Shown one piece after another: positions 36,139 to 44,169 of a stretch of DNA of 64,000 bases. Every line of letters begins with the position of its first letter. The stretch's first letter is position 1. A program made the position numbers and the translations under genes. A model generated the notes under the pieces. That model was not told the origin of the DNA, made no database searches, and saw only the letters and a program-made list of their open reading frames with translations. Source of the stretch: Shinella lacus (GTDB taxonomy: Bacteria; Pseudomonadota; Alphaproteobacteria; Rhizobiales; Rhizobiaceae); contig NZ_WHSB02000003.1 of assembly GCF_010994755.1 (NCBI RefSeq), positions 496,001-560,000 on the forward strand, in the 5' to 3' direction.

Positions 36139-37308
36139 TCAACGGCCATGGACCAGCTTGTCTTCGAACCAGCTCCACATCGTGGCGGTGCCGTAAGTGA
36201 GATAGTCGCGCTGGCAATGCTGTGCCCCGCCTTCCTCGCCATCGAAGACGCGGATGGTCTTGTCCGCGGAGCCGATGGCGTCGAAAAGGGCCTGGGCGTC
36301 TTTGAGCGGCACCTGCTCGTCATCCGCGCCATGGGTGACGAGGAAGGGGCATTTCATGTTCTGCACGACGCCGTCGAGCCGGAAAGGCTCGAGCTTTTCG
36401 AGTGCCTCTTCGAGGGTGTCTACGCCGAGGATCCAGGTGATGTGGTGGCCCGGCACGGACATGGAGGCGTTGAACGAGGCTTCGATGCGGCGCTTCCACA
36501 CCGCGTGGTAATCCCAGATAGCACCCCAGGCGACACAGGCGGCAAAGCGCGGCTCCATGGCTGCGCAACGCGGGGCGTAATATCCGCCGAGGCTGATGGC
36601 TACGACGCCGATTTTCTTCGAGTCGACGTCTTCACGCGTTTCCAGGTAATCGATGCAGGCGCCGCCGGCGGCTTCGTAGTCGTGGCGCAGGTGAAGGCCG
36701 CGGAAGCGGATCGCCTCGCCCGTGCCGGGGCCGTCCATGACGAGAACCGAGATGCCGCGCTTGATGAGGTCAGGCACCCCGAGCACGAACTGAATCTCCT
36801 TGGTCACATCCAGGCCGTCGAAGAAGACCACGCAGGGCGTCCGTTCGGATTTCGCATTCTGCGCCGGGACGAAATAGCCCGGCAGGTTGCCGCCTTCGAA
36901 GGGAACCTCGACGATCTCTATATTGTAGTCACCCAGTTTCGCGAATTTGTGGAAGCACTCGACGCCGGTGCGGTAGGCATCGAGCGCACGCTGGTCTTTG
37001 GGCGTGCGGAAGCGTTCGCCCATCTGATAATAGTGGCATGCCCTCAGATAGAATGCTGCGGCCGAGACCGGATGGCCGGACGCCTCGAAGGCTTCGCCGC
37101 GCTGCCGCACTTCATCCGCGACGGGGATAAAGGCATTGAACCAGGCCTCGTCATCGTCCGCTCTTTTCCCCTGCAATTGACGCCCAACCTTGTGCAACTC
37201 GCTGATGTCGGTGCCGCCATAGGGGGTTCGTCCAAGCATGTTGATGAAGGCGGAAGACCATCGGTAATTGCCGGGGAAGTACATGAAATACTTGGGCACG
37301 TCGGACAT
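36139..37308 (-). CDS. Alpha/beta hydrolase, FrsA/2,6-dihydroxypseudooxynicotine hydrolase-like
   Basis: This 389-residue hydrolase has a helical N-terminal cap of about 130 residues and an alpha/beta fold with the nucleophile serine in VVAISLGGYYAPR, the acid aspartate in THGADDEQVP and the catalytic histidine in GGAQHCQRD. Architecture and length resemble the C-C bond hydrolases that split 2,6-dihydroxypseudooxynicotine and related beta-diketones, and FrsA-like esterases. A C-C hydrolase role fits the aromatic-acid setting. The start at 37308 (MSDVPKYFMYFPG) is favoured over a longer frame upstream, which would run into the neighbouring dehydrogenase. Confidence 0.82.
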   Translation of the reverse strand: MSDVPKYFMYFPGNYRWSSAFINMLGRTPYGGTDISELHKVGRQLQGKRADDDEAWFNAFIPVADEVRQRGEAFEASGHPVSAAAFYLRACHYYQMGERFRTPKDQRALDAYRTGVECFHKFAKLGDYNIEIVEVPFEGGNLPGYFVPAQNAKSERTPCVVFFDGLDVTKEIQFVLGVPDLIKRGISVLVMDGPGTGEAIRFRGLHLRHDYEAAGGACIDYLETREDVDSKKIGVVAISLGGYYAPRCAAMEPRFAACVAWGAIWDYHAVWKRRIEASFNASMSVPGHHITWILGVDTLEEALEKLEPFRLDGVVQNMKCPFLVTHGADDEQVPLKDAQALFDAIGSADKTIRVFDGEEGGAQHCQRDYLTYGTATMWSWFEDKLVHGR

Positions 37309-37333
37309 TGTCAGTTCCTGTAGCTGTTGCGAT

Positions 37334-38413
37334 TTATAGCGAGAAGGGGATCGGGCAATCGAGTTGGTGCGCAAGGTCCGCAAGTCGTTTCGCGACGCTG
37401 CGGTCGAGCGGGATGCCTCCCTTCGAGCGTTTGGCACATATTGCGGCGCGGCGGGCACCAGGCCAGCGAACAGCGCTTGCCCCAAGTGTTGGCGTGCTTT
37501 CGGCAAAACTATCGAGATGGCGGGCGACTTCGGCCTCGAACTGTGCCCGTTGCATGAAGCGACCGGGATCGACGGCGATGACCATATGGCCGACATTCGC
37601 CGGAGCGTCGGCGGGCTGATCGAAGGGGCGTATGTCGCGGCCGAACGCCGCGCCGCTCATCACGCCGGCTAAAAGCCCAATCGCGAGGGCGAGCCCGCTG
37701 CCCTTATGTCCGGCGATGGGGGCAAGCGTGCCTTGTGAAAGCTTTGTGGGATCGGTAAGCGTCTCGCCCGTCATGCGATCGAGAACCCAACCACCCGGCA
37801 AGCTTTGGCCGGCCATGGCAAGCGTCTTCACGGCGCCGAACGCGGCCACTGATGTCGCGAAGTCCAGTACGAAGGGCGCTTGGCCTGCCGACGGTACGGC
37901 AATCGCCAGCGGATTTGTGCCGAGAAGCGGCTCAGCGCCACCCCACGGCGCCATATGGTTGGCGGCAGCAACAGATGCGCATATGCCAACAAGGCCTTTG
38001 CGGGCGATATGTTCGGCGTAGATTGCCGTTGCGCCCGCATGGTTTGAGCGTCTCACGCCGACCCAGGCGACGCCGGCTGTCAGCGCAAGCTCGCCCGCCA
38101 GTTCTGCCGCGCGCAAGGCCGAGAGATGGCCGATGCCGCCATCGCCATCCACAAGCGCGACCGCAGGGCCGCGTATATCCGATGTTACCAACGGGCGGGG
38201 ATTGATGAGGCCTTTCCGAAGGAGCGCGGAATAGTCCGGAAGACGGAAAACGCCGTGAGCATCCGCTCCGCAAAGGTTGGCTTCGACGATCAGGTTGGCT
38301 GCGGTCGCCGCATCCCCGTCGCCCATCCCGCTTGCCGCGAGAATGCCGGCAGCCAGCGCTGCAAGCCGATCATGCGAAACGAGCAATGCGCTCTCAACGC
38401 CAAGGGTACTCAT
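37334..38413 (-). CDS. Ldh_2 family dehydrogenase (paralogue)
   Basis: This 359-residue paralogue of the 34990-36069 enzyme has the same landmarks: LCGADAHGVFRLPDYSALL, LVDGDGGIGHLSALRAAE, GVRRSNHAGATAIYAE and LLGTNPLAIAVPSAG. Divergence between the two is considerable, so the duplication is old or they were acquired separately. Two such enzymes with one C-C hydrolase in the same operon may act on two different 2-hydroxy acids or in opposite directions. It is the first gene of the leftward set, facing the LysR-type gene at 38804. Confidence 0.9.
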   Translation of the reverse strand: MSTLGVESALLVSHDRLAALAAGILAASGMGDGDAATAANLIVEANLCGADAHGVFRLPDYSALLRKGLINPRPLVTSDIRGPAVALVDGDGGIGHLSALRAAELAGELALTAGVAWVGVRRSNHAGATAIYAEHIARKGLVGICASVAAANHMAPWGGAEPLLGTNPLAIAVPSAGQAPFVLDFATSVAAFGAVKTLAMAGQSLPGGWVLDRMTGETLTDPTKLSQGTLAPIAGHKGSGLALAIGLLAGVMSGAAFGRDIRPFDQPADAPANVGHMVIAVDPGRFMQRAQFEAEVARHLDSFAESTPTLGASAVRWPGARRAAICAKRSKGGIPLDRSVAKRLADLAHQLDCPIPFSL

Positions 38414-38803
38414 CAGCTAATCCAATGCCGGCTCGTACGAGCGGTGCACTTGCTGCTGCTATACGCGTTCATGGTCAGGCTCCTCCCTGATCGGGTGGTA
38501 TCAGCCCAGGCCATGAAAGGCGGAAGGAGGACAGTCCCGATGTCGGAACAGTGCGGCAATTGCCTGTCCTCAACAAATTCGAACAGCCGCAATGTCCATA
38601 AAAAAAATCTGAACCCTTCTTTGGTGAATGGAGAAGAATTGGCATAAGCTGATGGGGAAGAGAGGGAAGGAACGGCCGAAAAAATCGGCAAATCCCCATA
38701 AAGCCACGGACCTGGCCATGCCTTGAGAGAATGCGTGGTATAGGATTTTGTGAAGGGTGGCCATTTGTTGGTAGCGATACCTCGATGCCTGGGAGGGCGC
38801 ATC
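38414..38803. other. 390-bp divergent control region
   Basis: It separates the leftward dehydrogenase set (starting at 38413) from the rightward double-HTH LysR gene (38804). It must hold both promoters. A perfect 10-bp palindrome GGCAATTGCC (38555-38564), repeated GAACAG words around it and an AT-rich stretch near 38600-38650 are the best candidate control elements. No protein-coding frame here is convincing. Confidence 0.5.
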
Positions 38804-40051
38804 ATGAAGGACTTGGACGATCTCGACACACTGCATACGGGCCTTCCCGCACTGCCCAATCCTCGGCATCTGCGTGTGATGGAGGCCGTTGCAAAGCATG
38901 CCAGTGTCAGCCGCGCAGCAGAGGATGTGGGGCTCTCCCAGCCTGCGGTTTCGCAGGCGATTTCCGTGCTGGAGGAGCGTTATGGACGCCCGCTGTTCGA
39001 CCGGTCGCGCAACGGCACCTTTCCAACTCCAGCCGGAGACGTATTGCTCAAACGCGTCAGGCGGGCATTGGCGCAGATCGAGGCTGCCATCGCCACTTTG
39101 TCCCGGGGGCAGGCAAATCCTGCCGTTGTGCGCAATATTACGAGCACGCAGATCCGCTGCTTGATGGCAATCGCCGGGCGCAATTCGTTTTCGCAGGCGG
39201 CGCGTGATATCGGTGTTTCGATCGCCTCGCTGCAGCGCGCTGCGCGCGAGCTGGAGGCCAACGTCTCGGTCTCCCTATACACGGCGTCGAAGAACGGCCA
39301 GCAGGCGAATGGCGCCGGCATGGAACTGGCGCGCCGCTTTGCTCTCGCGCTTCGTGAGATGGACGCAGCGGTTGACGATATCCGCTTTCTGGACGGCGTC
39401 GAAAGCGGGCGCGTGCTGGTCGGCACGCTGCCGATGTCCGGCGCCTATCTTATAGGCACGACGATCGCAAAGCTGACGAATGCGGTCCCGGATGCGCAGG
39501 TATATGTAACCAACGCCCCATACGACATGCAGATCGACAGTCTGCGTCGCGGTGAGATCGATCTGATTTTCGGTGTGCTGAGGGCGGGTGATACCACGGA
39601 TGAATTACAGACAGAAATGATGTTCACGGACCCCTACTGCCTGATCTGCCGAAGCGGGCATCCGCTGACGGAGCGGTCCAGCGTTACGGCCGACGATCTC
39701 CGCGTCAATAACTGGGTCGTGCCTAAGGCGGGCAGCCCGCGCCGCAGCCAGTTCGATTGGCTGCTGCGCAAGCTTGGCGTCACGGCAACGCTCGGCATCG
39801 AGGCAAGTTCGCTGAACACGATCCTCGCGGTTTTGAACTCGAGCGACCGGCTGGCGCTCGTCAGCCGCCATGAAGCTGACACCGCGCTTATGCTCAAGCT
39901 GGTACACGTCATCGATTCCCCCATTCCCTTCGCTTCGCAAGAGAAGGGCGTCACAATGCGGCAGGGATGGGTACCGACACCTGTCCAGGCGCGTTTTCTC
40001 AATATTCTTCGTGCGGAGGCTTCAAACTTCTCCGGGAGTGGTAATCGTTGA
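38804..40051 (+). CDS. LysR-type regulator with two tandem helix-turn-helix domains
   Basis: This 415-residue protein is about 110 residues longer than a normal LysR regulator because it carries two N-terminal winged helices. The first spans about 21-80 (VMEAVAKHASVSRAAEDVG, LSQPAVSQAISVLEERYG). The second spans about 113-185 (CLMAIAGRNSFSQAARDIG, SIASLQRAARELEANVSV). A standard LysR effector domain follows (GRVLVGTLPMSGAYLIGTTI to GWVPTPVQARF). It starts after GGGAGGG at 38804. Its position between two divergent catabolic gene sets makes it the likely regulator of both. Confidence 0.9.
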   Translation: MKDLDDLDTLHTGLPALPNPRHLRVMEAVAKHASVSRAAEDVGLSQPAVSQAISVLEERYGRPLFDRSRNGTFPTPAGDVLLKRVRRALAQIEAAIATLSRGQANPAVVRNITSTQIRCLMAIAGRNSFSQAARDIGVSIASLQRAARELEANVSVSLYTASKNGQQANGAGMELARRFALALREMDAAVDDIRFLDGVESGRVLVGTLPMSGAYLIGTTIAKLTNAVPDAQVYVTNAPYDMQIDSLRRGEIDLIFGVLRAGDTTDELQTEMMFTDPYCLICRSGHPLTERSSVTADDLRVNNWVVPKAGSPRRSQFDWLLRKLGVTATLGIEASSLNTILAVLNSSDRLALVSRHEADTALMLKLVHVIDSPIPFASQEKGVTMRQGWVPTPVQARFLNILRAEASNFSGSGNR

Positions 40052-40385
40052 GCATCCCGAGACGGCGATCGCCGTCGTTGGTGCTTCTGCTTTTTTTTAT
40101 ACGGGGCAGACCAATTCCAATTGGAGAACTTCCACCGACTGCGCGTAACGTACATCGTGTCGTCGCAGGACGTTTTCGGACGGAGGAGGTCCCGAAAACG
40201 CCGGCCCAGCGCCAATCGCTTCAAAGAAATTTGTTCGCGCAAGCGCCAAGCCGGGCACTGCTTCAGACTTGCTGATGAGCGATCTTATGCCGCTCGTCGT
40301 CCCAGCCCCTCCTCAAAGTATCTCGGCGAATGGTGTTGTCCTTCGTCACCGGTCCCGCGTTCGGCGGGGCGACAAGAGGATCAAA
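40052..40385 (+). other. 334-bp gap before the amidohydrolase gene
   Basis: It begins with the LysR terminator candidate (40061-40098) and holds an imperfect repeat of CCAATT (CCAATTCCAATTGG, 40111-40124). The rest shows no recognisable gene. A promoter for the aromatic-acid transport and catabolic genes is expected here but is not evident. Confidence 0.45.
40061..40098 (+). terminator. Candidate rho-independent terminator of the LysR gene
   Basis: The perfect 16-bp palindrome GACGGCGATCGCCGTC (40061-40076) lies ten bases after the LysR stop and is followed, 14 bases later, by a run of eight or more Ts. The offset of the T-run lowers confidence. Confidence 0.55.
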
Positions 40386-41243
40386 ATGAACGTGCCAGTC
40401 ATAGACATCCACCCTCATATCATTTCAGACGACCAGCAGCGCTATCCGCATGCACCGATCTTCGGTGAGCGCTCCGAGTGGTCCCGCCATCAGTCGCTCA
40501 CGATCGAGCAGCTTATCGAGGCGATGGACGAGGCGGGCGTCCGCAAGGCCGCCGTCGTGCAACCCTCGACCTGCTACGGCTACGACAATTCCTATGTCGC
40601 CGATGCGACGGCGCATCATTCCGACCGTTTTACAGGTGTCGGAGCCATCGACATGGCGGCGCCGGACGCGGAAGAAAAGATCCGCTACTGGGTCGGGCGC
40701 AACCTGAGCGGCGTACGGCTCTTCACTGGTGGCGGCAGCACGAAGTCCTTTGACAATAATGCGCTGGACGACCCGGCATCCTTCCCAGCCTGGGCCTTGT
40801 GCACCGAACTCGGTTTGCCGGTGTGCATCCAGACCGTTCCGTCCGGGCATGCGCAGGTCGCCGGCATGGCCAAGCGTTTTTCAGGGGTCAACATCATCCT
40901 GGATCATCTCGGCCGGCCCGACGTGCAGGATGGCCCGCCCTACAATGGAGCACGAAGCCTTTTCGCTCTGTCCGCTTTCGAGAACATCTACTTGAAGCTG
41001 ACGCCGCGCGGTGTGCGCGAGGCACGCAAGGCGCCGGCGAGCTGCGAGACCTTCTTTCCGAAGCTCGTTTCCGTCTTCGGGGCGAACCGCATTGCCTGGG
41101 GCTCGAACCATCCGGCAACCGCAGGCGTGCTCAAGGAGAATCTCTACGACATGAAAATCGCCCTCTCGTCGCTGACCGACAGCGATCGAGACGCGATTTT
41201 CTCGACAACCGCGCAAAAGCTGTACCCTTCTCTTAGGGATTGA
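40386..41243 (+). CDS. Amidohydrolase family protein (LigI-like lactonase group)
   Basis: This 285-residue TIM-barrel protein is of the amidohydrolase_2 group that includes 2-pyrone-4,6-dicarboxylate lactonase. Visible are the strand-1 HxH (DIHPHI, about residues 7-10), VVQPSTCYG, ILDHLGRPDVQDGP with a conserved histidine, and the strand-8 segment RIAWGSNHPAT. In the group this last motif is usually WGSD or WGTD, so the normal catalytic aspartate appears as asparagine. The enzyme may hydrolyse a lactone from meta cleavage, or the change may alter or weaken catalysis. It is the first gene of a rightward set with the ABC transporter and a LigJ homologue. Confidence 0.82.
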   Translation: MNVPVIDIHPHIISDDQQRYPHAPIFGERSEWSRHQSLTIEQLIEAMDEAGVRKAAVVQPSTCYGYDNSYVADATAHHSDRFTGVGAIDMAAPDAEEKIRYWVGRNLSGVRLFTGGGSTKSFDNNALDDPASFPAWALCTELGLPVCIQTVPSGHAQVAGMAKRFSGVNIILDHLGRPDVQDGPPYNGARSLFALSAFENIYLKLTPRGVREARKAPASCETFFPKLVSVFGANRIAWGSNHPATAGVLKENLYDMKIALSSLTDSDRDAIFSTTAQKLYPSLRD

Positions 41244-41272
41244 ACCGCTTGGACCTATTGGAGGAGGAACCA

Positions 41273-42076
41273 ATGGAACACAGGATCAAACTATCCGCGG
41301 AGAAGGTCTCGAAGACCTTTCGAATCCGCGGAGGGGGAGGGACGCCTGACAGTTTCCTGCCCGTGCTTCGTAATGTCAGCTTCGACATCTTCGAAGGCGA
41401 GATCGTCTCGATCATCGGCGAGAGCGGCTGTGGCAAGACAACGCTTCTCAGGATCATCCAGGGGCTCATCCGCCACGATGCCGGCGACGTGAAGGTCGAT
41501 GACAAAGTAGTGGTCAAACCTGGGCGCGACCGCGGCTTCGTCTTCCAGCAGGCAAGCCTGCTTCCCTGGCGCACTGCACGGGCCAATGTGGAGTTCGGTC
41601 TTGAGCTGCAGAACATCCCGCCGGCCAAGCGCCGCGAGAAGGCCCAGGACCTGCTTGCGCTCGTCGGTCTCAGCCATGCACAGGAGCAGTTTCCGCACGA
41701 GCTTTCCGGCGGCATGCAGCAGCGTGTCAACCTTGCGCGGGCGCTCGCTATCGACCCGGCCATCATGCTGATGGACGAGCCCTTCAGCGCCCTCGATGCA
41801 CAGACACGCGAGGTTTTGCAGGCAGAGCTTCTGCGAATTCAACAGGAGGTCGGCAAAACCACAATCTTCGTCACCCATGACCTCGACGAGGCGATCTATC
41901 TCAGCAATCGCGTCATCGTTCTGGCTGCAAAGCCGGGTCGGGTGAAGGAAGTGATCGATATTCCCTTCGACCACCCCCGCCCGCCGCTTCCCGAGCTTCG
42001 CGGCGACCCGCGTTTCCAGGAATTGCGCGGCCGCATGTGGGAGCTGATCCGCTCGGCTCCCGCTGTCGCGGCGTAA
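41273..42076 (+). CDS. ABC transporter ATPase (SsuB/TauB type)
   Basis: This 267-residue ATPase has Walker A GESGCGKTT, the Q-loop VFQQASLLPWRTA, the signature LSGGMQQRVNLARA, Walker B IMLMDEPFSALDA and the H-loop FVTHDLDEAIYLSNR. The start at 41273 follows GAGGAGGAACC. An in-frame upstream ATG overlaps the amidohydrolase stop but lacks such a site. It works with the permease and Tat-type binding protein that follow. Confidence 0.94.
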   Translation: MEHRIKLSAEKVSKTFRIRGGGGTPDSFLPVLRNVSFDIFEGEIVSIIGESGCGKTTLLRIIQGLIRHDAGDVKVDDKVVVKPGRDRGFVFQQASLLPWRTARANVEFGLELQNIPPAKRREKAQDLLALVGLSHAQEQFPHELSGGMQQRVNLARALAIDPAIMLMDEPFSALDAQTREVLQAELLRIQQEVGKTTIFVTHDLDEAIYLSNRVIVLAAKPGRVKEVIDIPFDHPRPPLPELRGDPRFQELRGRMWELIRSAPAVAA

Positions 42077-42094
42077 ATCGAAGGGAACAGAACA

Positions 42095-42955
42095 ATGACA
42101 GTACAATCCATATCCGGCGAGCTCGACATAGGTTCGGCCAAGACTACAGAAACCAATCCTGTGCCGAATATCGACTACGAGGACATCGAGCCGCCAAAGG
42201 TCAAAAAATCCCACCTGTGGGCCGTACGGCTCGCTTCGATTGTGTTTACGGTCGGCAGCTGGGAAATCCTTGGCCGGCAAGTCGATCCGCTGTTCATGTC
42301 CTATCCGTCGGCAATTGCCGCAGCCGCCGTGCGCCTCACCGCATCAGGTGAACTGATCAGCGCTACCTATTCGAGCCTGCGCATCGTCGCGATTTCTTTT
42401 GGCCTTGCAACGATCATCGGCCTTGCACTTGGTCTTCTGATCGGTCGTTACCGCTATGTCGAGGCCGCGGCGGACTGGCTGGTCAATGCCCTTTACTGCA
42501 CGCCGAAAGTGGCGATTGTTCCGCTCGTCATCATCTGGTTCGGTCTCGGCGACAGCGCCAAGATCTTCATCGTCACGCTGCTGACTGTGTTCCCGATCCT
42601 CATCAATGCGATTGCCGGGGTAAAGAACGTTCCCCGCAACCTCATTGATGTCGGCGCGGCATTCGATGCGACCGAACCGGAAATCTTTAGAAAGATCATC
42701 CTGCCATCGGCTCTGCCTTACATGATGACTGGTCTGAGGCTTGGTATCGGCCGCGGTCTGATTGGAATGGTCGTCGCGGAGTTCTACACCGCCATCAACG
42801 GTCTCGGCGCGATGATCGTGAAATACGGCAACCAGTACGACACCGCATCTATGTTCGTGCCGATCCTCGTGCTGATGTTGCTGGGCGTGACGCTCACGAT
42901 CGCGCTGAGAAGCCTCGACAAGTACTTCGCGCCCTGGCGCTACGTGGACGACTAG
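42095..42955 (+). CDS. ABC transporter permease (SsuC/TauC type)
   Basis: This 286-residue permease has six predicted membrane spans after a cytoplasmic N-terminal tail of about 45 residues. The EAA-type loop reads VGAAFDATEPEIFRKIILPSALPYMMTGLRLGI. It serves the NMT1-like binding protein encoded next. It starts 18 bases after the ATPase stop with an AAGGGAA ribosome site. Confidence 0.92.
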   Translation: MTVQSISGELDIGSAKTTETNPVPNIDYEDIEPPKVKKSHLWAVRLASIVFTVGSWEILGRQVDPLFMSYPSAIAAAAVRLTASGELISATYSSLRIVAISFGLATIIGLALGLLIGRYRYVEAAADWLVNALYCTPKVAIVPLVIIWFGLGDSAKIFIVTLLTVFPILINAIAGVKNVPRNLIDVGAAFDATEPEIFRKIILPSALPYMMTGLRLGIGRGLIGMVVAEFYTAINGLGAMIVKYGNQYDTASMFVPILVLMLLGVTLTIALRSLDKYFAPWRYVDD

Positions 42956-43057
42956 ACCGTACGGCGGCGTCCTGCGGCGTGCCGTAGCTCTCCGCAGACC
43001 CGCAAGCCGAATGCCCGGCATGCTTCATTTCCATTTCAACGGTCAGGGAGGACCCAG

Positions 43058-44089
43058 ATGAAACAGGAATCCTACACCATCAGTCGCCGAAATTTCCTCG
43101 CGGGAGCCGCAGGTCTTGCAGGCGGCATGCTCGTCGCACGTGTCGGCTGGGCGCAGTCCGGCTTCTCGGGTCACGTAAACATTGCCACCGCCTCCAGTAA
43201 TCTCGCCACCACCATGCAGACGCTGCTGCAGCAGGGTGGTTTCCTGAAGCGGTTTGGTCTTACCGCCGATCTGACCTTTGTGCAGGATGGTAACAAGCTG
43301 ATGGGCAGTGTCCTTGCGGGTGATATCGATCTGTGTCCGCTTTCCGGCTTTTCGCAGCTTTTCCCTGCAGTCAGCAAGGGTGCGGCGGTAAAGCTCGTGA
43401 ACGGCTCCGTCCGTTATGGTCAGCAAGCAATCTTCAGCAAGAATCCCGACGTCAAGTCGATCGCCGACCTGCGTGGCAAAAGCATCGGCATCGGTGCGAT
43501 CGGCGCTCAGTTGCACCAGGTGACACTCGCCCTGTTGCTCAAGAACGGTGTCGACCCCGATGAGGTGACATTCGCCAATGTCGGAAGCAGCGCCGACGTT
43601 TTCCGGGCGATTGTCGCAGGCGTCGTCGATGCAGGCTCGAGCCAGATCGACAACATTCCGATCGCCGAGGAAAAGGGCGTCCACATCGTCGAAGGCGGCC
43701 GTATGTGGATCGATCTCAAGGAATTCCCGTTCCAAGGCGGCTATGCATCCGATGATGCGATCACATCCAAGCGGGAGTTGCTGGTGCACACGCTAGCCGC
43801 CTATGCAGCCCTGTTTCGCCACGTATCGAGTCCCGATTCACTCGAAGCCTTCAAAGAGGCGCGCCGCACTGCCTTGAGTGGAACGGGTGCCGATTTTGAC
43901 GCTGCATCCGAGTTCCAATGGAAATTCATGCAGGAGAACCAACCCTTCGCCAACGACCTCGAAATTACGCCTGAAGGCGTGGATTACGTTCAGGACCTGA
44001 ACATCCGCGTCAAGGTGCAACAGGAGAAGCTCCCCTTCGACAAGACCGTCGACATGTCGCTGGCGGCGGAAGCGATCAAGCTTCTCTGA
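43058..44089 (+). CDS. NMT1/SsuA-type ABC binding protein with Tat signal
   Basis: This 343-residue periplasmic binding protein has a twin-arginine signal, SRRNFLAGAAGLAGGML (residues about 10-26), and likely cleavage after GWAQ. Export folded through Tat is less common for this family. The mature part has the NMT1-like pattern: VNIATASSNLATTMQTLLQQGG, GDIDLCPLSGFSQLFPAV and LRGKSIGIGAIGAQLHQVTLALL. The genes that follow encode aromatic-acid enzymes, so an aromatic or phthalate-like acid is the probable ligand by inference. AGGGAGG precedes the ATG. Confidence 0.9.
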   Translation: MKQESYTISRRNFLAGAAGLAGGMLVARVGWAQSGFSGHVNIATASSNLATTMQTLLQQGGFLKRFGLTADLTFVQDGNKLMGSVLAGDIDLCPLSGFSQLFPAVSKGAAVKLVNGSVRYGQQAIFSKNPDVKSIADLRGKSIGIGAIGAQLHQVTLALLLKNGVDPDEVTFANVGSSADVFRAIVAGVVDAGSSQIDNIPIAEEKGVHIVEGGRMWIDLKEFPFQGGYASDDAITSKRELLVHTLAAYAALFRHVSSPDSLEAFKEARRTALSGTGADFDAASEFQWKFMQENQPFANDLEITPEGVDYVQDLNIRVKVQQEKLPFDKTVDMSLAAEAIKLL

Positions 44090-44107
44090 TCTTCTAGACA
44101 ATCTCCT

Positions 44108-44123
44108 GGCGCCCTCGGGCGCC
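44108..44123 (+). terminator. Intra-operon stem-loop after the binding-protein gene
   Basis: GGCGCC pairs with GGCGCC around CTCG, 18 bases past the stop codon, without a T-run. Such hairpins after binding-protein genes often stabilise the upstream message. Another GC-rich hairpin (TACGGC/GCCGTA, 42960-42986) lies just after the permease gene. Confidence 0.45.
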
Positions 44124-44169
44124 GGGGCCACTAGTCCCTGCCGACCGCTCTGCGGCGGACGGCATTTCT

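Noticed and set aside
38804-40051. Fusion or frameshift artefact explaining the long LysR protein
   Set aside because: The frame is uninterrupted, codon use is even, and both helix-turn-helix segments are well formed, so a genuine two-domain protein is more likely.
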